Shown piece after piece: positions 50,801 to 62,800 of a DNA stretch of 64,000 nucleotides. How positions within the stretch are numbered: position 1 is the stretch's first letter; each line of letters opens with the position of its first letter. This stretch comes from Mytilus californianus (lineage: Eukaryota; Mollusca; Bivalvia; Mytilida; Mytilidae). A model generated the notes under the pieces. The model did no database searches. It saw nothing but the letters and a program-made list of their open reading frames with translations, and was not told where the DNA came from. The position numbers and the translations under genes were made by a program. The stretch is taken from assembly GCF_021869535.1 (NCBI RefSeq), contig NW_026262668.1, forward strand, positions 26,231,732 to 26,295,731. The letters run 5' to 3'.

Positions 50801-53800
50801 ATCCATATTTCAGGGCACCTACATCATCTGTTTAAGACTTACCTACATGTGCATGTTTCAGGGCACCTACATCATTTGTACCATCTCCACACATGAGTGT
50901 TGTAAAACCCAAACTTTTTAAAGTTGTTATGACAACTTCCTGTAAACAAGAGATATATACATTGTAATTGTGTATATCTATTGATTTGGTTTACTAATAA
51001 TATCCTTGGTAAACACCAAAATATACCTCCAAGTGCACATGTCAGGGCACCTACATTATTTTTAAAATGCTAAGGTTTGTGTGTACTTAAACTGGTTAAA
51101 CCCTACCACAGTTTATGCCTGCACTGAGCTAGCTGGACCATGTGTTTGTTGTTGTTTGTCAATTGAATGTCAGTTTTTTCTGAGGAGTAAGGTATTAATG
51201 GTTGTTGTGGTCTGTTGTGCTGTCCAATAATTTTGGCAATTCCTGTTATCCTTTTTATGTATCATCAACAATATTTGTTTGGAGTATTTTTGTGTAAAAT
51301 ATAGATTTTATAATATACTTCAGATCTGCTGTCACAAATATAGAACAACAACTTTCTTTGATTTCTATTTAAGTTTATCATCAAAATCTACAAAAACAAC
51401 ATGAATTAAATCTAAACATCAGAATTATGAAAATGTGTCGCAAAATTAATGGGATACATCAAACCATACTTAAAATAATGGACATGTACCCCATTTAAAT
51501 ATTTCGTATTCACAAAAAATTTCCTATCATAGTCTTTTGGTCTGTCTACATCAACATTATCCTTGTTTCAAAGTTACCTTCACAGGGTAGCATATATATA
51601 TCTTATGTATGATTAAATGGGTCCTTGAATTCTCTAGGACCACTAATAATCAAGATACTGTAAATTCAGAAATTATTGTGTGCATTTATTATTGTAACTT
51701 TTGAAGAATGAACAAAAATGCAAGTTTAATTATTGTGATTTTAGGAAAAGCTACATAAAGATACTTAATCAGATATCAGAATGCAAGTTCTTATTTTTGC
51801 AATACTAAATGATTTGCATTATTCATATTAATAAAAACCTCGAATTAATATTTGAATTTACAGTAAAGTAAAAGGTTGGTGCTTATAACTGTGTACCTCC
51901 CCTTATTTTGTGCTCTAAACCTAACATATTTGTATCAATTGTTGTAACCGCAAACTTATTTAATCAAATTATATGACAGAATCAATCTTTATCGTATTAA
52001 TCATTGTCATTTTTTCACTGACATATTGTAAATGCCAATGTCTTCTGTTAAAGATGCAGGTATAACACTGGAAAATTGTCACTGTGAAAACACAATACTT
52101 TCAGTATTGTGATAACAGAACAAAATAAAATGCTTCGCTGAGCGCAGCTGGATACAACCGCAGAGGTCCAACCCTGAACAGTTGGGGCAAAAATGGACGC
52201 AATATTCGCGCTGAATTTGGATTGTTATTAAATATTTGACACATAAAAGGTTTCTGACACAGAATAACTGTAGTCAAAGAACTTAGAATTGGTTATATGA
52301 TTTGAATTTATAATCAATTTTTTGCTTTCGTGCAATATACTTTGCTGTTGCGTGTTTCCCTCAAGATATGGTCATAATCTCAATTCAAATTTCCAATGCA
52401 GTTTGCAACCATAATTACCCATTCAAATTTACCATAGTGCTAACTTAATCTATTTTATAATAGAATTTAAAATATGGTGTCAAATCTTTCACAAAAAAAA
52501 AAATTACCCCCCCCCCCCCCTTTTTTTTTCTTTTGTGCAATACACTATGCTGTTGCGTATTTCCCTCAAGATATGGTCATAATCTCAATTCAAATTTACA
52601 ATGGAGCTTGCAACCATAATTACCCATTTAAATTTACCATAGTGCTAACTTAATCTATTTTATAATAGAATTTAAAATATGGTGTCAAATCTTTCATATG
52701 GATTTTTTGTAAAAAAAAAAAAAGATGCAACGTTTGCAGATACTTTTACTGGTCTTCCTTTATAAATTTACATTTCTTTAAACATAATTTAAAAGCAGTG
52801 TAAGGGAGGTAATCAAAACGTATTTGGATTACCTCCCTTACACTGCTTTTAAATTGTCTTAATTGTTCATTAACCATTACTTTAAACATAATTTAATAGC
52901 AGTGTAAGGGAGGTAATTCAAATGAAGTATTTGAATTACCTCCCTTACACTGCTTTATATTATGTATTGTACTAAAGTATATGTCCATTAACCAGGACAC
53001 CCTTGTTTTTCCCCCTTTTTTGCCCCTAATTCCTAAACGGTTTGAGCCATAACCCCCCAAAGCAAATCCTAACCATCCACACCGTTCCACAAGTTATTGT
53101 CTGGACTGACAGACAGATAGATGGATGGACGGACAGACACAGGTAAAACAGTATACAACCACTTTTTAAAGTGGGGGTATAATAAAAATACAATAACATA
53201 ATGACTTTAAGCTTATAATCATAAGAAAGGGAACCCAAACACACGCATATTTTGTTGGCCCAATACATCAAATTGTCCTTAAAACCAGCTATACGTAAAG
53301 GCTTTCTGATATCCAAACTTCCACATTGTTTACAATCTGGATATATTTGGGTTTAATCGAACAGTTCTAATTATAATGTATACTGATCTATTCTGATTAA
53401 AAATAACAATTCTTGATAATCTTTCAAATACATCACCTTTTGTTTGGGAGCAACTCTGGCAAACACTCGAACATTTGGCAACAATATCTTCATCAATTTG
53501 GGATCCTCAGTTTGTAAATAGGTGATTGCCTATGGAAAAGATAAATAAAATATGTTAAACCTAAATAATTAGTATATAATTCTAATTTTCTTAACCTTAT
53601 GTAAGATGTATGATGGTCTGAAGAATACATCAATGTACATTCTAAAACAACTGAACAAATTTTTTTTCAGAACTAAACTTGAAAACTATTATAGAACTAG
53701 TATTCCTGTAAAGTTTCAGAATTTAAAGTGAAAAGTATAATAGAACTAGCATTCCTGTAAAGTTTCAGAATTTAAAGTGAAAAGTATAATAGAACTAGCA

Positions 53801-56800
53801 TTCCTGTAAAGTTTCAGAATTTAAAGTGAAAAGTATAATAGAACTAGCATTCCTGTAAAGTTTCAGAATTTAAAGTGAAAAGTATAATAGAACTAGCATT
53901 CCTGTAAAGTTTCAGAATTTAAAGTGAAAAGTATAATAGAACTAGCATTCCTGTAAAGTTTCAGAATTTAAAGTGAAAAGTATAATAGAACTAGCATTCC
54001 TGTAAAGTTTCAGAATTTAAAGTGAAAAGTATAATAGAACTAGCATTCCTGTAAAGTTTCAGAATTTAAATCATTCTCTAAAAAATTTTGTTATTTATCT
54101 GAATATTAGTAAGCCAAACAAATGTTAAGATAATTTAATGACATTTGGAATACATTTAGTAATTGTATATCATAACCATGCTATTAGAGCAATCATTTGT
54201 ATTGACTGTATAAACATTTGCAATAAACAGCCACTGTCCATATTTTAGTCCGCATTAAGACTTGCTTAACTTGTAACGTTAGTTTCATTAGGATTTCTTT
54301 AAGACAATACAAAGGAATACAGGTTTTTTGAATTTTCACATCAGCTTCATTCCTAAAAAACTACGATTTTAAACGTTCAATGAAATACAAATTTTCTAAA
54401 AGCTTGTATGCAGACTGGCAAAACCTCCAGAACAAATATCCATGAAAATACATTATTTTCTCAATCCAAGAAAAATTTACGAATCCGAAGCACTTTTGTT
54501 AAAGTTTTCTAAAGTTATATTTCAATTGTCTTATTTGTTTTGAGCTCCATTGTTTGTGATTTCAAAAGACTTAATTTAACCATATGGATATGTAAACTGG
54601 AGTAAATCAGGTGTTTATTGAATTATCTCCCTTTACAAATAAACATTGATGACCTTACCTCCCCTGTTAAACACAAATCATACTTCTCAATTACATCTTT
54701 CCTGATATTCTTGGAATTTAGTGGTATGATGATTTTGTCATTTATAGACTGCCAATGCCAAGAAGAATCTGACAAAAAATTTACATACCGGTTATATTTG
54801 ATTAAGAATATTAGGTTTTGTAGGTTCTAATTCTCTTTCTCATATTGATAGGGGTTAGAAACTAGAGGCTCTCAAGAGCCTGTGTCGCTCACCTGATTCT
54901 ACTTTGGTTTTGGAAATCATGTAAAAATAGATTAAAATCATAACAGATACCCTAATAATGAGTGAGGCCAAATTTGGTTTAATATTGGTCCTGTAATTTA
55001 ACAAGAGTGCACACGCTGAAATGTCTCCCCTTCTTTACTAATCATTGATATTATGTTGATAGTCCTAAATATAAAGCTTTCTTACAACTGTCACATAAAC
55101 TTAACATTAACCAAGAAAACTAAACATTGACCAATGAACCATGGAAATGAGGTCAATGTCAGATGAACCATGCCAGGCAGGCATGTACAGCTAACAATTC
55201 TTCCATACAACAAATATAGTTGACCTATTGCTTATAGTTTAAGAAAAACAGACCAAAACACAAAAACTTAACACTGAGCAATGAACTATGAAAATGAGGT
55301 CAAGGTCAAATAAAAACTGCGCGACTGACATAAAGACCATAAAATATTTCCATACACCAAATATAGTTGACCTATTGCATATAGTATTAGAAAAAAAGAC
55401 CAAAACTCAAAATCTTAACTTTGACCACTGAACCATGAAAATGAGGTCAAGGTCAAATGACACCTGCCAGCTAGACATGTACACCTTACAATCATTCCAT
55501 ACACCAAATATAGTTGACCTATTGCTTAAAGTGTAAGAAAAACAGACCAAAACACAAAAACGTAACATAAGCAATGAACCATGAAAATGAGGTCAAGGTC
55601 AAATAAAATCTGCCAGACTGACATGTACATCATTAAATATTTCCATACACCAAATATAGTTGACCTACTGCATACAGTATTAGGAAAACAGACCAAAACA
55701 CAAAAACTTAACATTTAACAATGAACCTTGAAAATGAGGTCAAGGTCAAATAAAACATGCCAGACTGACATGTATATCGTAAAATATTTCCATACACTAA
55801 ATATAGTTGACCTACTGCATACAGTATTAGAAAAACAAACCAAAACACAAAAACTTAACATTGAGCAATGAACCGTGAAAATGAGGTCAAGGTCAAATAA
55901 AGCTTGCCAGACTGACATGAACATCGTAAAATATTTCCATACACCAAATACAGTTGACCTATTGCATACAGTATTAGAAAAACAGACCAAAAAACAAAAA
56001 CTAAACTATGACCACTGAACCATGAAAATGAGGTCAAGGTCAGATGACACCTGCCAGTTAGACATGTACCCCTTACTATCATTACATACACCAAATATAG
56101 TAGATCTATTGCTTATAGTATCTCAGATATGGACTTGACCACGAAAACTTAACCTTGTTCACTGATCCATGAAATGAGGTCGAGGTCAAGTGAAAACTGT
56201 CTGACGGGCATGAGGACCTTGCAAGGTACGCACATACCAAATATAGTTATCCTATTACTTATAATAAGAGAGAATTTAACATTCCAAAAAATCTGAACTT
56301 TTTTTTCAAGTAGTCGCTGAACCATGAAAATGAGGTCAAGGACATTGGACATGTAACTGACGGAAACTTCGTAACATGAGGCATCTATATACAAAGTATG
56401 AAGCATCCAGGTCTTCCATCTTCTAAAATATAAAGCTTTTAAGAAGTTAGCTAACGCAGCCGCCGTAGCCGCCGCCGCCGGATCACTATCCCTATGTCGA
56501 GCTTTCTGCGACAAAAGTCGCAAGCTCGACAATAAAAAAAACTGGTGGCCATCTTAAAGAGTAAATAGGCAACAAAGTAGCAACACTTAATCAGCACCTC
56601 ATAAGAAACATTTATGCCATGTTTTGGTTTCATTCCATTCAGTGCACCTCTAGAAGAAGCATTTGTATGTATTTCCCATAGGGTCTTATGTTAAAGGAAG
56701 TCCCCCCATTGGCGGCCATCATGGATGAAGGATCAGCTTCAAAGTAACAAAACTTAGTCAGCACCTCATAAGGAACATTCATGCCATGTTTGGTTTCAAT

Positions 56801-59800
56801 CCATTCAGTATGTGGTTCTCTAAAAGAGGACATTTGTATGTATTGTCCATAGGGTCCTTTGTTAAACATTGTCCACATCTGGCAGCCATCATGGATGAAG
56901 GATCAGCTTCAAAGTAACAACACTAAGTCAGCACCTCAAAAGGAACATGCATGCCATGTTTGGTTTCATTCCATTCAATGGTTCTCTAAAAGAAAACATT
57001 TGTACGTCTTTCTCATAGGGTCCTATGTTAAACTAAGTCCTCCGCTGGCGGCCATCTTAGATAATGGATCGGCTTCATAGTAACAACACTTGGTCAGCAC
57101 CTCATAAGAAACATTCATGCCATGTTTGGTTTCATTGCATTCAGTGGTTCTCTAAAAGAAGACATGTGTATGTATTTCCCATAGGGTCCTATGTTAAACT
57201 AAGTCCCCCGCTGGCTGCCATCTTGGATGATGGATCAGTTTCAAAGTAACAACACTTAGTCAGCACCTCATAAGGAACATTCTTGCCATGTTTGGTTTCA
57301 TTCCATTCAGTGGTTCTCTAAAATAAGACGTTTGTATGTATTTCCCATAGGGTCCCAAGTTAAACTAAGTCCCCAGCTGGCAGCCATCTTGGATTATGGA
57401 TCGGCTTCAAAGTAACAACACTCGGTCAGCACCTCATAAGAAACATTCATGCCATGTTTGGTTTCATTCCATTCAGTGGTTCTCTAAAAGAAGACATTTG
57501 TATGCATTTCCCATAGGGTCCTATGTGAAACTAAGTCCCCTGCTGGCGGCAGGGATGGGGTAATCATAATCTGTAATCGTAATCGATTGTAATTGATTAC
57601 ATTTTTTCCAGTAATCGACAGTAATCTGTAATCGAAGATTTTTTCAATTACATGTAATCGTAATTTAATCGATTACAGCAAAAATTTTGATGTAATCATC
57701 AATTACTTTTCGATTACATTTCGATTACTTTAGTAAAATAGTTTGATGAAATATAAACTATTTTAAATGAAAATATGTATGTATTTAGCACTTTATAGTA
57801 CAGATAAAATAGAATGTATTGATAAGACTCCAGGGTTTATCAAATGCCTTATTTCTATCTATTGTCTCAAGCTGCATTATGATCAACCAGATCCCCTACC
57901 AAATGTTACTTTATATCTAGGTTTTGAAACAAATGGATTTATATGCTTGTCAATAATTCAAGACCTTTTATATTAAAATAAGAAAATAGATTTGAAATAA
58001 GAAAATATATTTAGAATAAGAAATGAGTCTTAAGTTAAAGTTAAAGTGGTAGGCTTATTTGTATTAAAATTCCTTAAATCATAATTTTCAATAAGAGTTG
58101 GAATTTTAGCTTAGAATAGACAATCAGTTGATTCCTTATAATGTTATGATATCAAAATTAAGAAAGTACACAAAATCCTTTTGACAATGAACCAATGGCT
58201 ATGCATTTAAATTCTTTTTTTTCAGAAATAGATGCATGTATCCCATTTTGACACTGTAAATATATATTGTTTATAATTTGATTAGAGAATAAAAAAAAAA
58301 CTTCTTGTCTTTACTAATCAGATGATCAAAGACTTCTAATCAATAAGATGGAGACTGCTTTCATTTCAATTATGTCTAATTAAGAGGGAGATTTACATTA
58401 TTTTGCCCCAGGTTATAATTGTACTCCATTGACAGTTTTATATCCTGTAATAAGGATTAATTCATGCATGTCATACTTTGATCTTTATAAAAATTACCTG
58501 AACTAATTAATTATTCTATTTATTTTTTTCAGAGGAAACTTCCAAAATTTTAATTAGCTATGTTAAAATATACCTGTTTTTAATGAGTAAAACAAAAAAG
58601 CTACCCTGAGTTAGTTTGACAGCAAAATTTTTGAACAAAACTACAATATAAATAAATGATTGATGCAATGCGAATATGTCATCTCTCATTCATGTTGAAA
58701 GCCAAAATTTCAAGAACTTTTGAATATTTCTTATCCTCAGTAAGAGATTCCATCTAAAAAACAACTGTCAACTTAAAATTTGGAAACAATGCTTTAAAAG
58801 TTGTTTAAGTAAACTTCTAAATTTCCACTATACAAACGTTGAGCAACATAATTGTGTTTAACTTACTTTATTATTTTTGGTTATTTTGTAGCATGTAATT
58901 GACAGTAATCGAAAAGTAATGTAATTACTTTTGATAAAGTAATCGATTATATACAAAAATCAGAGTAATCGATTGTTAATCGATTGCACAAAAATCCTTC
59001 ATGTAATCGATTATTAATCGATTATATTTGTCAGTAATCGTGCCCATCCCTGGCTGGCGGCCATCTTGGATGATGGATCCGCTACAAAGTAACAACACTC
59101 GGTCAGCACCTCATAAGAAACATTCATGCCATGTTTAGTTTCATTCCATTCAGTGGTTCTCTAAAAGAAGACATTTGTATGCATTTCCCATAGGGTCCTA
59201 TGTTAAACTAAGTCCCCCGCTGGCGGCCATCTTGGATGATGGATCCGCTACAAAGTAACAACACTTGGTCAGCACCTCATAAGGAACATTCATGCCATGT
59301 TTGGTTTCATTCCGTTCAGTGGTTCTCTAGAAGAAGTTCAAAATGTAAAAAGTTAACGCCGACGCCGGACGACGACGCCGGACGACAGACGCCAAGTGAT
59401 GAGAAAAGCTCACTTGGCCCTTCGGGCCAGGTGAGCTAAAAATGTAATATATCTGGTTTACCTTGCTGCACCTTTTTATTGTATTTACTATATTCATGAA
59501 ATGAAATAAATCCTGTGTCAGACATTGTTACATTTCAAAACTATTATGAATCTGACGATTATTATCAAAATAATACAAAAATATGTTATGACTGGTTGGA
59601 AACATCCTCAAATATTGGGCCTTATCACAGCTGTTTCAAAAAGTCCTAAACTCTCTTTGGCAAATATAATAATGGTTTGTGTGTGTATCTTGTTTTGATT
59701 TACAACACAATAAATATTCATCGTGAGATGAGTAATATTACTTTATAAGATTGACCTAATTGGACCTGACAAAATGCTATGTAACTGAGCAATGTTCTAT

Positions 59801-62800
59801 TAGGAAAAAGTAATCTGGGAGAAATCAATGTAATAATTTACCTTGTATTGAATATAAAATTACCAGTTATGTACTGGTTTAAACCATGCCTGAATAGATT
59901 CACATTTTGCAATGCCAGTGCCATTTATAGCATACTATATGGTATTGGTTTTGCTCATTGTTAAAGGCTGTAGGATGTTGTTTACATCCTCGTTATTTCT
60001 TCTCTGGTGGATACTTGTCTCATGGGCAATCTTACCACATCTCCTTATTTTCTGACTGAACATGCAAATTTAATGCAGTAATAAAACCATCAAAAATTGT
60101 ATACCCTTACTACAAACCTTTATCATTTGGATGTGTCAGGATCAGTGTGGTTTTCTCTGTAAATTTAAGCTTCTTTGCCACATGACAAGCAGTTAAAGGG
60201 TTATCTCCAGTAATCATGGTTACCTATCAACAATGATATACTATGTTACAATTGATCTATTTTGATAATTTATCCTGCAATTGACCTTTCTACTATACTA
60301 ATACAGGTGTAGAGATAACATGAAGCGATATACGTATACTAGACGTATATAGTCTCCTGGTGTCCTGCTTCTGTTGCGAACGAACGGTTATGTCAAATTA
60401 CTGTTTATGTAACAGTTCAATTTGGGGTCCTCATTGCAATCCACATTTAAGTCGTGTCGATTTCTTTCAAAAACAAATTCAACGATTGGGATGGAAAAAA
60501 ATGTACAAAATTAATTGCAGGATGAAGACAATAACTGTTTAGTGTCTTTAAATATCAGCTGTATTTGTACTTGGCTCGAAACAGGAGTAATAGCTCGCTC
60601 AAGCTCGCATTACACCTGTTTCTTAGCCTCGTACAAATACAGCTGATATTTAAAGACACTAAACAGTTATTGTCTATGTATACTTTCATAAACAAACTGA
60701 CTTTCAGATATCTTGATGCAATTGATTTATTCAAATATGTATGGATAAGATTTTTCCTATCTGTAATAAGACTTTCTTTATCACTTGCTATTATGTTTAA
60801 ATTTGTGTCACCAGATAGAAACTTATTTAAATTTGGAACACTGGGTTTCAGAAAGAATTTTTTACAAAATCTTAAAATCATATTTTGAAATATTCAATGC
60901 ATGCACTTTGTATTTTAGTATAAGTATCTTACAACACCAGTGTATTTCATTGCAGGTTTTTATTGCACAAACAAACTGCAATATAATTGCGACACTTGAC
61001 CGGAAACTCTGCGACACTTGAACTATTGACATCATACAACAATCACTTTTCGTTTGTGGCATCAGACAATTTCTATTGTGACGTCAAAATTTTAAGGGGA
61101 CCATTATGATGTCCAGTAATGGCGGACAAATAGCGATAAGGTGTTTTCCTACAGTACAGACAAGGTGACTGATCCATAAATACACTTTTGCTGGAGATTT
61201 TTTACAGTGAATGCTGGCATTCTTATTTCTCAGTGTATATTCAATAGATGCTATATGACAAGGTAGAAAATCAATGTGTTATCCTCATTAATCATTTTCA
61301 AAGTGATTCACTTAAAAAGATTGATTTTTACTGAATCACTATGATTGTACTTTATACAGATTTTATCAACTTACATAATGAGAAGCATTAATGATCTCTT
61401 TAATAACAGACTTGGAATCAGCTTTGTATGGACAGGAAATTATCACAAAGCCACAGAATGTCAAATCACATTCAATGGTTGATCTTGTCTGATCTCTGAC
61501 CTACAACAGAAACAGTTTGACAATATTCCAATCATGAAGCATGAAAATCATTGTACTTTTTATATTCCATTAAAGTAAATATGAAACATGGTTTCTGAAG
61601 ACAAATAACAGGTCTGCAGTACATACAATATTGGATCTAATCTTTATAAGCAGTTCAAGCATCAGAACATTTGTATATTAAGAGCAGAAATATGTTGAAT
61701 GAAAAATGATTCAGCAATTCATTTCATTTGATCAAATTGGTGACTGGTCTTTTCAAGTGAACAGCAAAGATGTATTCTTTTTGTCTCACCATCACGGTGG
61801 TAAAATCAGATAAATGCATATGTTCTCTGAAAAACATTAAAAATGTAACACAAAATATAAAAGTTGCTACTTGATAAAAAAAAGTGTTTCTTTATTCTGT
61901 AACAACACTTAAAGATAAACATAATAATCAATTCATTTTAGTGGTTAAGATTTCAGAAACAATATTTTCTTCATTTTTATGGATGTGTTTTCATCCTTCT
62001 ACCTCATATAAATATTTCGTAATCAAGAAAACATTGTATTCCTATCTTTTAGCATATTCGACGGAGGTCCTTCAAATATAGCTGGAAGCCTTTTACCTGT
62101 TGATGAGACAGAACTCCAAGTTTCTTATATCCCAAAGCTAGAACTCTGGCCCCTCTTCTTGACATCTCTAAGTACACTTCTTCATAGTCAGCTGGACAAT
62201 TCTTGAACTGCAACGTAAAACAATAACACAGTGAAATTTTTCACGTGCTTACTGATCATGATTGAATTTTATGTTAAAAGACTAGAAGATTAAGTTTTTA
62301 CTACTGGTAACACAAAACCTAAACATTATCAATGAACTAAGAAAATGAGGTCAAGGTCAAATGAACCTTGCCAGACAGACATATACACCTAATAATTAAT
62401 CCATACCCCAAATGTAGTTGATCTTTTGTTTTTTGTATCCAAGAAATAGACCAAATTACAAAAACTTTATGTAGCGAAAATGTGGTCATGATCAGATAAA
62501 CCCTGCCAGATGGACATGTAAACCTGACAAGCTTTCCATACACCAAATATAGTTGACTTATTGCTTATAGTAAAGGGAAATGGACTTAACCAAGACAACT
62601 TAACATTGACCAGTGAACCATGAAATTGAGGTTCAGGTCAGATGAACACTGCCACCTGTACATCTTACAAGCATTTTATTCTTATTGCATTACACCATCA
62701 ATGCACCCTTTAACACTATCAAAACAAAAGTCGAAAACCAAATATTTACCATTGACTGAAGAGTTTCTGGAGCTCCTTTTACCACTCCTAAATATTCTGT

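Larger units (their letters stand above)
52128..53175 (+). mobile_element. Composite element sharing its 5' module with 47690
   Basis: 5' module GAGCGCAGCTGGATAC...CCGCAGAGGTC...GTTGGGGCA; then two ~210-bp units (CCTCAAGATATGGTCATAAT at about 52352 and 52565) separated by a C14 run; then two hairpins; then CTGGACTGACAGACAGATAG and a TTTTTAAAGTGGGGGTATAA end. Confidence 0.65.

Noticed and set aside
55526..56094. Minus-strand frames with repeated FGVWKY motifs
   Set aside because: They are translations of the 147-bp tandem repeat, not a repeat protein.
56639..57249. Frames with repeated [12 protein letters not shown]
   Set aside because: Translations of the 166-bp tandem repeat.
60555..60888. 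Long overlapping frames on both strands near 60.6-60.9 kb
   Set aside because: They start inside a perfect hairpin and lack recognisable motifs; intronic in ATP13A1.
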